The notes under the pieces: model-generated
The model's input: the letters and a program-made list of their open reading frames with translations, nothing else
What the model was told of the DNA's origin: nothing
Databases searched by the model: none
Program-made: the position numbers and the translations under genes
Assembly: GCA_016214125.1 (NCBI GenBank)
Contig: JACRPC010000035.1
Coordinates: forward strand, 1 to 40,276
Direction: 5' to 3'
Source of the DNA: Rhodospirillales bacterium
GTDB lineage: Bacteria; Pseudomonadota; Alphaproteobacteria; Rhodospirillales; WMHbin7
Length of the DNA stretch: 40,276 nt
In this document: positions 1 to 7,809 of the stretch, piece after piece
Layout of the letters: each line of letters begins with the position of its first letter
Position numbering within the stretch: the first letter of the stretch is position 1

Positions 1-1
1 C

Positions 2-139
2 GTCGAACTCCAGGAAGCGATCAATCGCTTCATCGACGAGACCAACGGCGATCCAAAGCCATTCGTATGGACCGCCGACCCAGACCGTGTCCTCGCTGCC
101 GTCAAGCGCGGGAAGGAGGCGTTAGAGTCGGTCCACTAG
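2..139 (+). mobile_element. IS630-family transposase, C-terminal end (partial)
   Basis: An open frame enters from the left edge and gives 45 residues ending FVWTADPDRVLAAVKRGKEA then LESVH and a TAG stop at 137-139. The FVWTADPD...AVKRG tail is the typical C-terminus of IS630-family (DDE, Tc1/mariner-like) transposases. Only this tail is in the window, so the catalytic residues cannot be judged. The stop codon overlaps the minus-strand stop of the D-amino acid dehydrogenase gene (shared CTAG at 136-139). No room is therefore left for the terminal inverted repeat that normally follows an IS630 transposase, so this may be the truncated edge of an element. The family call is fairly sure; the state of the element is unknown. 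Confidence 0.8.
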
Positions 140-1377
140 CCGAAACGGTCGATCCCCAGCCCTTTGGGATCGATCTCGGGCCTCTTGCCGCCCACCAGAT
201 CGGCCATAAAGCGGCCGGTTCCCACGCTCATCGTCCAGCCCAGCGTGCCGTGGCCGGTCGCCAGGAACAGGCCGGCGATCGGGCTTGGTCCCAGGATCGG
301 CACGCTGTCGGGGGTGACCGGGCGCAAGCCGGCCCAGTATTGGGCCTTCGCCGGGTCGCCGGCCTGGGGCAGCAGGCCGAGCGCCCGGTCGAGCAGCAGC
401 CGGGCCCGCAGCGGATCGATCGCGGCGTCGAGCCCGGCGAATTCGGCGGTGCCGGCGATGCGCAGCCGCTCGCCCAGGCGGGAATAGACCATTTTCAGCT
501 CGTCGTCGGTGAGGCTCATCTTGGGCGCGCCCGGACCGGCGGGAAGGGTCACCGAATAGCCCTTGGCCGGCACCACCGGCAAGGTGAAGCCCAGGCTTTT
601 CGCAAGGCCAGTCGAAAAGCTGCCCAGCGCCAGCACGGCGGTCTGGCACGCCAGGCGCCCCTGATCGGTGCGGATGGCGCACAGGCGCCCGGCCTCGGTC
701 TCGATGGCCTCGATGCGGGTGGCGTAGCGGAAGGTCGCGCCCCGCTCTTGCGCCAGAACGGCCAGGCGCTGGGTGAACAGGTGGGCGTCGCCGCTTTCAT
801 CCTCGGGGCTGTGGATGCCGCCGATCAGCTTGGCCTGCGCCAGGGCCGGCTCCAGGCGCACGCAGGCGGCGGGGTCGAGCACGCGCCGCTCCAGCCCCAT
901 GGCGCGCATGGCGGCGGCGGCCTTCACCGCCAGATCGAATTCCCGCCCGTCGCGGTACAGATGCAAGATGCCCTCGCTCCGCTGGTCGTATTCGATGCCG
1001 GTCTCGGCGCGCAGCGCCTTCAACAGCGTGCGGCTGTAAAGGGCGATGCGCAGCGTGCGCTCGGTGTTGATCCGCGTCCGGCCGGGCGTGCAGTTGGCGA
1101 GAAAGCGCAGCCCCCAGGCCCACAGGGCCGGATCGAGGCGCCAGCGCCACAACAGGGGCGCGTCCTTTCGCCCCAGCCAGCGCAGCACCTTGGCGGGCGT
1201 GGCGGGATTGGCCCAGGGTTCGGCATGGCTGGCGGAAATCTGGCCGCCATTGGCGAAGCTGGTTTCCAGCCCGGCGCCCGGCTGGCGGTCGAGCACGGTG
1301 ACCTCGTGCCCGTCCCTGACCAGCCAATAGGCGGTGGCGGTGCCGATTACCCCGGCGCCGAGCACGATCACCCGCAT
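136..1377 (-). CDS. dadA: D-amino acid dehydrogenase (DadA-like FAD oxidoreductase)
   Basis: The 413-residue product is a FAD-dependent DAO-family enzyme that deaminates D-amino acids (classically D-alanine to pyruvate) and passes electrons to the respiratory chain at the inner membrane face. It opens with the dinucleotide-binding motif VLGAGVIGTATAYWL (residues 4-18), followed by a FAD ribose-contacting acidic strand and SFANGGQIS. The C-terminus carries the family signature GLRPVTPDSVPILGP and GHGTLGWTMSVGTG. Length matches DadA (about 415-435). The ATG at 1375-1377 is chosen because the glycine motif starts straight after it; the frame stays open further upstream but that part is not DadA-like. 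It overlaps the 3' end of the TPR gene by 10 bp, so the two are probably cotranscribed. Substrate range is inferred only; related glycine or sarcosine oxidases are possible. Confidence 0.88.
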   Translation of the reverse strand: MRVIVLGAGVIGTATAYWLVRDGHEVTVLDRQPGAGLETSFANGGQISASHAEPWANPATPAKVLRWLGRKDAPLLWRWRLDPALWAWGLRFLANCTPGRTRINTERTLRIALYSRTLLKALRAETGIEYDQRSEGILHLYRDGREFDLAVKAAAAMRAMGLERRVLDPAACVRLEPALAQAKLIGGIHSPEDESGDAHLFTQRLAVLAQERGATFRYATRIEAIETEAGRLCAIRTDQGRLACQTAVLALGSFSTGLAKSLGFTLPVVPAKGYSVTLPAGPGAPKMSLTDDELKMVYSRLGERLRIAGTAEFAGLDAAIDPLRARLLLDRALGLLPQAGDPAKAQYWAGLRPVTPDSVPILGPSPIAGLFLATGHGTLGWTMSVGTGRFMADLVGGKRPEIDPKGLGIDRFG

Positions 1378-2942
1378 GCGCGCACCCGATCGGCAAGGGC
1401 GGCTTGCAGGCGTTCGGCCATCGGCTCCCAGTTCTCGCCGGGGCGTTGGCGGAACAGCCGCATCGAAGGATACCAAGGGCTGTCTGGGCGCTCCTCCAGC
1501 CAGCGCCATTCCGCCGGATGGGGCAGGATCAGCCAGGTCGGCCGCCCAAGCGCCCCGGCCAGATGCGGCACCGAGGTGTCCGAGGCAATCACCAGATCGA
1601 GCGCCGCCATCAGGGCGGCGGTCTCGACGAAGGGCGCGGTGGCGGCATCGACCTCATGGCCGAGATCGAGCACGGCATCGGGGCCGAAGCGCTCAAGCAA
1701 TTCCCGCCTTCCATCCATTTGCAGTCCGACGAAGCGCACGCCGGAAACCGTGGCCAGCCGCGCCAGCGGCTCCAAGCCCGGCGAGCGCCAATCGGTGCCC
1801 TGATATTTGGCGTTGCCGCGCCAGGCCAGCCCCACTTTCAGGCCGGGAAAACCGGCCAGCCAGACCCGTTTCTCCGCGGTCCGTGCCGGGTCGGCGCTCA
1901 GATAGGGTTCGGCCGGAATGGACTCCAGCCGGGTGGCGAAAACGCGCGGCAGGCTCATCAGCGGCAGATGGCAATCGAAATCGGGCAGGGGATCGCGATC
2001 GCGGCCGATCAGGTGGGAAACGCCGTCCAAACCGAAGAGAACCGATTTCAGCGCCGGCTGGCATTCCAAGATGACGCGGGCGCCCAGCCTGGCGACCAAG
2101 GGAACGTAGCGGACGAAGTGAAAGGTATCGCCCAGGCATTGCTCGGCATGCAGAAGGATGGTCTTGCCGGCGATGTCCTCGCCGTTCCACAGCGGCTGGG
2201 CAAAGGGACGGGGCGGCAGATCGGGGCGAAGCCAGCGGCCTTCATAGGCGGCGAAGCCCTCCTCGAACTGGCCGAGCGCCAACAGGCTCATGCCCAGATT
2301 GCAGCGCACCGGCGCGTAACCGGGATCGAGCGCCAGACAGCGCCGATAGGCCTCGACCGCCTGGGCGCGCTCGCCCTGTTCGTCGAGCGCGGTCGCCAGA
2401 TTGTTCCAAAGCGCGGCGCGCTCGGGCGCCAACGCCAACGCCCGGCGCAGGCAATGGATGGCGCCGTCGAGATCGCGCTTCTCGCGCAGGCCGACGCCCA
2501 GATTGGACAGCGCCTCGACATGGCGCGGATCGCGCTGCACGGCGCCCAGGAAGTAGGTCAGTCCCTCTTCGGGGCGGCCCAGTTTCGTCACCGCCAGGCC
2601 AAGATTGGCCAGGGGATAGGCGGCCTCGGGCGCCAAGCGTACCGCATGGCTGAAGGCGGCGGCGGCTTCCAACGGACGGTCGAGCGCCATCAGGGCCAGG
2701 CCGCGGCTGTTGAGGGCCCGCACATTCTCGGCATGCTTGGCGCAAAAGGGATCGAGCAGGGCCAACGCCTCTCCCGGCCGATTCTGCTTGAGCAGACAGT
2801 CGGCCAACAGCCCGATCGCTTGCGGATGGTCGGGCTCTTCGGCGCAGGCCTGGCGATACTCGGCCTCGGCCTCCGCGAAGCGGCCGGCCTTATGCAGCGC
2901 CAAGCCCAGCGCCACGGCATTGTCGGCGGCTCGCCCTTTCAT
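1368..2942 (-). CDS. TPR-repeat protein with GT9-like glycosyltransferase domain
   Basis: The 524-residue protein has about seven tetratricopeptide repeats in residues 1-240, with recurring A..LG..L...G...EA...Y..AL patterns. The C-terminal half (about 255-515) resembles the ADP-heptose:LPS heptosyltransferase (GT9) fold: an N-terminal Rossmann segment with ILLHAEQCLGDTFHFVRY, the strand KVGLAWRGN near residue 375, and a nucleotide-sugar-site-like segment VIASDTSVPHLAGALGRPTW followed by WRWLEER. Such TPR-GT9 fusions are common in alphaproteobacteria and have been linked to glycosylation or protein-protein scaffolding, but the acceptor is unknown. No signal peptide is seen, so it is probably cytoplasmic. 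The ATG at 2940-2942 is 51 bp from the divergent nnr gene. It leads a two-gene unit with dadA. Domain calls are solid; function is not. Confidence 0.8.
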   Translation of the reverse strand: MKGRAADNAVALGLALHKAGRFAEAEAEYRQACAEEPDHPQAIGLLADCLLKQNRPGEALALLDPFCAKHAENVRALNSRGLALMALDRPLEAAAAFSHAVRLAPEAAYPLANLGLAVTKLGRPEEGLTYFLGAVQRDPRHVEALSNLGVGLREKRDLDGAIHCLRRALALAPERAALWNNLATALDEQGERAQAVEAYRRCLALDPGYAPVRCNLGMSLLALGQFEEGFAAYEGRWLRPDLPPRPFAQPLWNGEDIAGKTILLHAEQCLGDTFHFVRYVPLVARLGARVILECQPALKSVLFGLDGVSHLIGRDRDPLPDFDCHLPLMSLPRVFATRLESIPAEPYLSADPARTAEKRVWLAGFPGLKVGLAWRGNAKYQGTDWRSPGLEPLARLATVSGVRFVGLQMDGRRELLERFGPDAVLDLGHEVDAATAPFVETAALMAALDLVIASDTSVPHLAGALGRPTWLILPHPAEWRWLEERPDSPWYPSMRLFRQRPGENWEPMAERLQAALADRVRACG

Positions 2943-2993
2943 GGCACGTCCGTAAGCCTTTCAAAATCCTTGGCCTGTGTATAACTTAGCCCT

Positions 2994-4463
2994 ATGGAAG
3001 GGATCAAGGAAGCAAGCCGACAAGCGCTTCTCGCCGTGGCGGAAATGGGCGAGGCCGACCGGCGCACCATCCAATCGGGCGTCGCCGGGGTCGAATTGAT
3101 GGAAGCCGCCGGCTGGGCGGTGGCGAACGCGATCCGCAGCCGCTTTTCGCCCCGCCGGGTCGTCGTGCTGGCCGGTCCCGGCAACAATGGCGGCGATGGC
3201 TTCGTCGTTGCTCGTCTCCTTGATCGCGCCGGCTGGCCGGTGCGGCTCGCTTTGTTGGGCGCGCGCCAAGCGCTCAAGGGCGATGCGGCGATCATGGCCG
3301 AGCGCTGGCACGGACCGATCGAATCCCTGTCTTTGTCGGCGCTCGATGGCGCCGATCTGGTGGTCGATGCGCTGTTCGGCGCCGGCCTGTCGCGCCCGCT
3401 GGAGGGGAAGGCGCGGGCGATCGTCGAGGCCATCAACCGCCAGGGGCTCGCTTGCGTTGCCGTCGATGTGCCAAGCGGACTCGAGGGCGACAGCGGCCGC
3501 ATTCTCGGCGTGGCGCCCCAGGTCGTGCTCACCGTCACCTTCTTTCGCGCCAAGCCCGGCCATCATCTGCGGCCCGGACGCGATTGTTGCGGCGAAGTGG
3601 TAGTGGCCGATATCGGCATCGGCGAGGATGTCCTTGCCACCATCCGTCCGCGCTGCTTCGCCAACCATCCCGATCTTTGGTCGCTGCCGGTTCCCGGTCC
3701 CGACAGCCACAAATACAAGCGCGGCCACGCATTGATCATCGGCGGCGCGGCGATGACGGGGGCGGCAAGGCTGGCCGCCCGGGCGGCCCGCCGGGTCGGG
3801 GCGGGGATGGTGACCTTGGCATCGCCGGCCTCGGCGGTTGCCCTTTATACCGGCGGCCAGCCCGGCATGATCGTTCATCCGATGGATTCCGATGCCGCTC
3901 TATTCGCTTTGATTAAACTGCGAAAAATATCAGCAGCGGTAATCGGTCCCGGCCTTGGCATCGCGTCGAAAAATAAAAAACGCATTTTGTCTTTGTTGGG
4001 TTTGAAGCTACCCCTTGTGTTGGATGCCGACGCGCTCACACTATTTGAAAACGACCCGAAAAGCCTGTTCGCCGCCATCATGGGGCCGGTCTTGCTCACG
4101 CCGCATGAGGGCGAATTCCGCCGCCTGTTTCCTTGGTCGGGCGACCGCTTGGCGGCGGTGCGCCAAGCCGCCAAGCGTTCGGGTGCGGTGGTGCTGCTCA
4201 AAGGGTCCGACACGGTGATCGCCGCCCCCGACGGGCTGGCCCTGATCAACGAGGCGCCCGCCGATCTGGCGACCGCCGGCTCGGGCGATGTGCTGGCCGG
4301 TCTGGCCTGCGGTTTGTTGGCGCAGGGACTTGATCCTCTGGCGGCGGCGGGGGCCGCTTCCTGGCTGCATGCCGAGGCGGGACGACAGGCGGGGGCGGGC
4401 CTGATCGCCGAGGATCTTGTCGAATATCTGCCCGCCATCCTGGCCAAGCGGAGAGGGGCATGA
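2994..4463 (+). CDS. nnr: bifunctional NAD(P)HX epimerase / ADP-dependent NAD(P)HX dehydratase
   Basis: The 489-residue fusion repairs hydrated NADH and NADPH. The N-terminal YjeF_N (NnrE) domain covers about residues 10-215 and has GPGNNGGDG at 61-69 and the AVDVPSGL segment. The C-terminal carbohydrate-kinase-like NnrD domain covers about 225-485 and has GGAAMTGAARLAARAARRVG, LTPHEGEFRRLF and the ATP-site motif TAGSGDVLAGL. Length is normal for the fused family. Codons around 3900-4060 are more AT-rich than the rest of the gene, but the frame and motifs stay intact. The start is the ATG at 2994. No Shine-Dalgarno sequence precedes it and a -10-like TATAAC lies only about 9 bp upstream, so the mRNA may be leaderless. 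It overlaps the malonyl-CoA decarboxylase gene by 4 bp (ATGA). Confidence 0.95.
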   Translation: MEGIKEASRQALLAVAEMGEADRRTIQSGVAGVELMEAAGWAVANAIRSRFSPRRVVVLAGPGNNGGDGFVVARLLDRAGWPVRLALLGARQALKGDAAIMAERWHGPIESLSLSALDGADLVVDALFGAGLSRPLEGKARAIVEAINRQGLACVAVDVPSGLEGDSGRILGVAPQVVLTVTFFRAKPGHHLRPGRDCCGEVVVADIGIGEDVLATIRPRCFANHPDLWSLPVPGPDSHKYKRGHALIIGGAAMTGAARLAARAARRVGAGMVTLASPASAVALYTGGQPGMIVHPMDSDAALFALIKLRKISAAVIGPGLGIASKNKKRILSLLGLKLPLVLDADALTLFENDPKSLFAAIMGPVLLTPHEGEFRRLFPWSGDRLAAVRQAAKRSGAVVLLKGSDTVIAAPDGLALINEAPADLATAGSGDVLAGLACGLLAQGLDPLAAAGAASWLHAEAGRQAGAGLIAEDLVEYLPAILAKRRGA

Positions 4464-5860
4464 GCACGGCCGACCGATTCTTCGATCGCCTGTTGAAGTT
4501 TTCCTGGCGCGACCTGTTGGGCGCCGCCCTGGGCGAGGATGCCCAGCCGCTCGATCCCGATCTGCCCGAGGGTGATGCCGAACGCGTCCGGGCGCAGATG
4601 CAGGAATGTCTGGAAGCCAAGGGCGGCGAAGTTTCGGCGCGCTCGCGCGCCGTCGTGCTGGGCCATGCCTATCTCAGCCTCAACGACACCGGCAAGCGGC
4701 GTTTCCTGGCGATTTTGGCCGAGAAATTCGACGCCGATCCGGGCGCCATCGCCTCGGCGATCGCGGCGCTCGGCCGGCCGAAGCCCGATCGGCGCAAGGC
4801 CCATCGCGCGCTGCGCCAGGCGCTTGAGGCTCCGCGCCTTCATCTTCTCACCCAGTTCAACGCCCTGCCCGAGGGGGTGAAGTTCCTGGTCGATCTCAGG
4901 GCCGATCTGTTGCGGCTGGCCGGCAAGGATGGGGCGCTCCTCGATCTCGAGGCCGATCTCAAGGGCCTTCTGGCCGCCTGGTTCGACATCGGCTTTCTGG
5001 CGCTGGAGCGGATCACCTGGCGCTCGCCGGCCGCCATCTTGGAAAAGCTCATCGCCTACGAGGCGGTGCATGCCATCAAGGGCTGGGGCGATCTCAAGAA
5101 CCGGCTCGATTCCGACCGTCGCCTTTACGCCTTCTTCCATCCGCGCATGCCCGAGGAGCCCCTGATCTTCGTCGAGGTGGCGCTGGTGCGCGGCATGGCT
5201 TCGTCGATCCAGGCGCTCCTGGACGAAAGCGCGCCCTTGGCCGATCCCGCCCGGGCGGACACCGCCATCTTCTACTCGATCTCCAACGCGCAGAAGGGGC
5301 TGGCCGGCATCAGCTTCGGCAATTACCTGATCAAGCGGGTGGTCGACGCCTTGGCCGGCGAATTTCCCAAGTTGGAGACCTTCGCCACCCTATCGCCCAT
5401 TCCCGGCTTCCGGGCCTGGCTGGAGGGCAAGCTGGGCGAGGGCGCGTTGCATCTCCTCACCAAGGCCGAGCACAAGGCGATCACCCGCCATCTTGGGCAT
5501 GGCGGCGGCAAGGGCGGCTTGAAGGCGCTGCTGGGGCGCGCCGACTGGGCGAACGACGCCGAGGCGGTCGAGGTTCTCAAGGGACCGTTGCAGCGCCTGG
5601 CGGCCCGCTATCTGGCCGCCGAAAAGCGCGCCGATGGCCGGGCGCTCGATCCGGTGGCCCATTTCCACCTGTCGAACGGCGCCCGCATCGAGCGGCTCAA
5701 CTGGCTGGCCGACCTGTCCGACAAGGGCATGGCTCAGTCGATGGGGCTGATGGTGAACTATCTCTATCGTCTGGTCGACATCGACGCCAACCACGAGGAC
5801 TATGCCGCGCAGGGCAAGGTGGCTTTGGCGCCGGCGATCAAGACTCTGCTGAAGGCCTGA
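4460..5860 (+). CDS. malonyl-CoA decarboxylase (MLYCD family)
   Basis: The 466-residue protein converts malonyl-CoA to acetyl-CoA and CO2. The N-terminal helical domain (about 1-190) is followed by a GNAT-like catalytic domain with the family signatures HAIKGWGDLKNRLD, RLYAFFHPRMP, FYSISNAQKGLAGISFGNYL, LSPIPGF and FHLSNGARIERLNWLADLS. By comparison with human MCD, Ser312 (in LSPIPGF) and His403 (in HLSNGA) are the likely catalytic pair. There is no mitochondrial-type targeting peptide and no signal peptide, so it is cytoplasmic. The ATG sits in the last codon of nnr (ATGA overlap), which points to translational coupling. No malonate transporter or malonyl-CoA synthetase is next to it, so a housekeeping role in malonyl-CoA turnover is as likely as malonate catabolism. 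A perfect 12-bp hairpin follows 20 bp after the stop. Confidence 0.95.
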   Translation: MSTADRFFDRLLKFSWRDLLGAALGEDAQPLDPDLPEGDAERVRAQMQECLEAKGGEVSARSRAVVLGHAYLSLNDTGKRRFLAILAEKFDADPGAIASAIAALGRPKPDRRKAHRALRQALEAPRLHLLTQFNALPEGVKFLVDLRADLLRLAGKDGALLDLEADLKGLLAAWFDIGFLALERITWRSPAAILEKLIAYEAVHAIKGWGDLKNRLDSDRRLYAFFHPRMPEEPLIFVEVALVRGMASSIQALLDESAPLADPARADTAIFYSISNAQKGLAGISFGNYLIKRVVDALAGEFPKLETFATLSPIPGFRAWLEGKLGEGALHLLTKAEHKAITRHLGHGGGKGGLKALLGRADWANDAEAVEVLKGPLQRLAARYLAAEKRADGRALDPVAHFHLSNGARIERLNWLADLSDKGMAQSMGLMVNYLYRLVDIDANHEDYAAQGKVALAPAIKTLLKA

Positions 5861-5880
5861 ACGGCCCGCCCAAAATGCTT

Positions 5881-5908
5881 GCGGCGGAATGCCAAAGCAT
5901 TCCGCCGC
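5881..5908. terminator. hairpin between convergent malonyl-CoA decarboxylase and HU genes
   Basis: GCGGCGGAATGC (5881-5892) and GCATTCCGCCGC (5897-5908) form a perfect 12-bp stem with a CAAA loop. It lies 20 bp after the decarboxylase stop and 33 bp after the end of HU on the other strand. U-tracts are weak on both sides (TTGCGTT on plus, AAGCATTTT on minus), so it is probably a shared, bidirectional terminator, though not a textbook one. Confidence 0.65.
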
Positions 5909-5941
5909 TTGCGTTGGGTCGTCAGAACCGCTGGGACGCGA

Positions 5942-6244
5942 TTAGATCGCTTCCTTCAGTTCCTTGGCGGCGCGGAAGGCAACCTTCTTGCTCGCCTTGA
6001 TCTTGATCTGCTCGCCGGTGGCCGGATTGCGGCCCATGCGCGCGGCGCGCTTGCGAACCTGGAGCACGCCCAGGCCGTTGATGCGGATGCGCGCGCCCTT
6101 CTTCAGATTCTTGACGATGGCCTCGACGGCATCGGAAAGGATCGCTTCCGACTGCTTCTTCGCCAAGCTGTGACCCTCGGCGATGCCCGCCGCGATATGC
6201 TTGAGGGTGACGACCGGCGTCTTGGCGGTAGCTGCTTTTGCCAT
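5942..6244 (-). CDS. hup: HU-family DNA-binding protein
   Basis: This is a 100-residue histone-like protein that bends and compacts DNA as a dimer. It has the HU core order: N-terminal helical dimer region, then GARIRINGLGVLQVRKRAARMG, then the beta-arm tip RNPATGEQIKI, then SKKVAFRAAKELKEAI. Compared with E. coli HU (90 residues) it has about ten extra N-terminal residues (MAKAATAKTP), as seen in several alphaproteobacterial HU proteins. The segment KHIAAGIAEGHSLAKKQSEAIL is a variant of the usual helix 1-2 region. The start ATG at 6242-6244 is preceded on the minus strand by an AAGGA ribosome site about 8 nt away. It is monocistronic, with its own promoter candidate upstream and the shared hairpin downstream. 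Confidence 0.93.
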   Translation of the reverse strand: MAKAATAKTPVVTLKHIAAGIAEGHSLAKKQSEAILSDAVEAIVKNLKKGARIRINGLGVLQVRKRAARMGRNPATGEQIKIKASKKVAFRAAKELKEAI

Positions 6245-6280
6245 GATCGATATTCCTTAGGATGAGTTGATCGATCCGTC

Positions 6281-6310
6281 ATAAGGACCACAGCGGCGCG
6301 CACATTTCAA
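6281..6310 (-). promoter_or_regulatory. candidate promoter of the HU gene
   Basis: On the minus strand a -35-like TTGAAA (complement of 6305-6310) is followed after 18 bp by CCTTAT (complement of 6281-6286), 37-66 bp upstream of the HU start codon. The -35 resembles both the housekeeping and the alphaproteobacterial heat-shock (CTTGAA) consensus; the -10 is poor. Moderate support only. Confidence 0.35.
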
Positions 6311-6711
6311 GGGGCGATTAAAAAGATGCGAATCGAAGATAGCAAACGGGCACAAGGCTTTTTACGCTTGTCAAGCCGCTTCGCTTCGACCGGCGCCGCC
6401 GCGCGGATCGGCATCGGGCCCTAAGCGTCTGTGGAAAACCAAAGGGCTCGCGTCGAACCGGCGCCGGGTCGAGCATACGATTTCGCCTGGAATATCAGGC
6501 CTATTTTGGATCGTCGGTACATTGGCGACGCCAGGTGGCGCGACCGTCGCGCCGACCCATCCACCCGACGAACCGGCAATTTTATGCCATGCGGAAGGCC
6601 GCGACTCGTGGCTTAAACAGACGCAAAAGGGACGTCCGTTTCGGCGCGCACTGGTAATAAAGAAGCGTCGGGCAAGGCTTCCCGAAGTGATCGGAAACGG
6701 CCCGAGGGCGC

Positions 6712-6732
6712 AAAAAAGCCGCGACTCGCGGC
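6712..6732 (-). terminator. intrinsic terminator on the minus strand with no obvious gene
   Basis: On the minus strand GCCGCG AGT CGCGGC (complement of 6718-6732) is followed directly by six T (complement of 6712-6717). This is a compact but canonical rho-independent terminator. No minus-strand gene lies between it and the plus-strand glycosyltransferase at 6826, so it would end either a small RNA or antisense transcription from the glycan cluster. Confidence 0.5.
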
Positions 6733-6825
6733 GTTAATGTTAACGACGGCTGCCTCAATTTCGCCGCCGTTGCCCGCCAGGCTGGGGCCGATTAGGATTT
6801 CCCGAAAGCGTTCCCGCGAGGCCCG

Positions 6826-7755
6826 ATGCGTATCGCCGTCCTGATTCCCTGCTACAACGAAGAAGCCGCCATCGCCCAGACGGTGGCCGGATTCCAAGCC
6901 GCCTTGCCCGAGGCCACCGTCTATGTCTACGACAACAATTCCAAGGACCGCACTATTGCAATTGCCAAGGCGGCGGGGGCGGTGGTGCGCCGCGAGCCGC
7001 TGCAAGGCAAGGGGCATGTGGTGCGCCGCATGTTCGCCGACATCGAGGCCGACATCTATGTGATGGCCGACGGCGACGCCACCTATCACGCCCCCAGCGC
7101 GCCCGCCATGATCGCCAAGCTGGTCGACGAGAATCTCGACATGGTGGTGGGGACGCGCCTGCACTCCGACGAGGCGCTGGCCTTCCGGGCCGGCCATCAT
7201 TTCGGCAACCGCTTGCTTACCGGCTTCGTCGCCTGGCTGTTCGGCGATCGCTTCCAGGACATGCTGTCGGGCTACCGGGTGTTTTCGCGCCGCTTCGTCA
7301 AATCCTTTCCGGCGTTGGCGAAGGGTTTCGAGACCGAGACGGAATTGGCGGTGCACGCCCTGTCGCTCGACATGCCGGTGGCCGAAGTCGAAACGCCCTA
7401 TTACGCCCGCCCCGCCGGCTCGACCAGCAAGCTGCGCACCTATCGTGACGGTTGGCGCATCCTGCTCACCATCCTCAGCCTGCTCAAAGAGGAGCGGCCG
7501 CTCTTCTTCTTTGGCTGGCTGGGGGTCGGTCTGTTGGCGCTGGCCTTCCTCTTGGCGGTGCCGATCCTTGGCACCTATTTCGAGACCGGGCTGGTGCCAC
7601 GCTTTCCCACCGCCATCCTCGCCACCGGCATCGTCATCCTGGCCTTCCTTGCCTTCACCGCGGGGCTGGTGCTCGACACCGTCACCTACGGCCGGCGCGA
7701 GGCCAAGCGCATGGCCTATCTTGCCCATCCGGCGCCCGGTGCCACGCGGTCCTGA
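6826..7755 (+). CDS. GT2 family polyprenyl-phosphate glycosyltransferase with two C-terminal TM helices
   Basis: The 309-residue protein has a GT-A catalytic domain at 1-215: AVLIPCYNEEAAI at 4-16, DNNSKDRT near 36-43, the metal-binding DGD in VMADGDATYH near 85, and SGYRVFSRRF near 147. Two hydrophobic segments follow (about 222-248 and 258-285). This layout is that of DPM1/GtrB-type enzymes, which move a sugar from a nucleotide donor to undecaprenyl phosphate on the cytoplasmic face. It heads a plus-strand run with the cupredoxin, GT39-like and GH17 genes. The natural partner would be the GT39-like protein, which uses lipid-linked sugars. The sugar is not predictable. The ATG at 6826 is directly before the GT2 motif; a GCGAGG sequence a few bases upstream is a plausible ribosome site. 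Confidence 0.9.
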   Translation: MRIAVLIPCYNEEAAIAQTVAGFQAALPEATVYVYDNNSKDRTIAIAKAAGAVVRREPLQGKGHVVRRMFADIEADIYVMADGDATYHAPSAPAMIAKLVDENLDMVVGTRLHSDEALAFRAGHHFGNRLLTGFVAWLFGDRFQDMLSGYRVFSRRFVKSFPALAKGFETETELAVHALSLDMPVAEVETPYYARPAGSTSKLRTYRDGWRILLTILSLLKEERPLFFFGWLGVGLLALAFLLAVPILGTYFETGLVPRFPTAILATGIVILAFLAFTAGLVLDTVTYGRREAKRMAYLAHPAPGATRS

Positions 7756-7809
7756 TCATCCGGGACTTCCCGGATTGACCCTGGCGTCGCCAACCGACAT
7801 AGGTCTGGC

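Larger units (their letters stand above)
6245..6825. other. 581-bp intergenic region between HU and GT2 genes
   Basis: This is the only gene-free stretch above 300 bp. Short open frames in it lack ribosome sites and recognisable protein features. It does hold structure: the HU promoter near 6281-6310; a near-palindrome around CCGGCGCCGG (about 6452-6471); a 17-bp palindrome at 6537-6553 (GGCGCGAC, C, GTCGCGCC); a 15-base hairpin sequence present twice with one change (6598-6612 and 6718-6732); and a GTTAA TG TTAAC palindrome at 6733-6744. The second hairpin copy has an A6 run on its left, which makes a terminator on the minus strand. I see no tRNA. An unannotated small RNA is possible but unproven. 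Confidence 0.5.

Noticed and set aside
67-1803. Long plus-strand open frame (578 codons) over dadA and the TPR gene
   Set aside because: It is Gly/Ala/Arg/Gln-rich with no family features and lies antisense to two genes with clear motifs; it is a high-GC shadow frame.
3900-4060. AT-richer patch within nnr as a sign of gene transfer or frameshift
   Set aside because: The reading frame, length and motifs on both sides are intact; this looks like local codon variation.
6431-6737. Two small plus-strand frames (61 and 71 codons) in the HU-GT2 gap
   Set aside because: No ribosome sites, Arg/Pro-rich composition, and they cross the hairpin repeats; no sign of coding.
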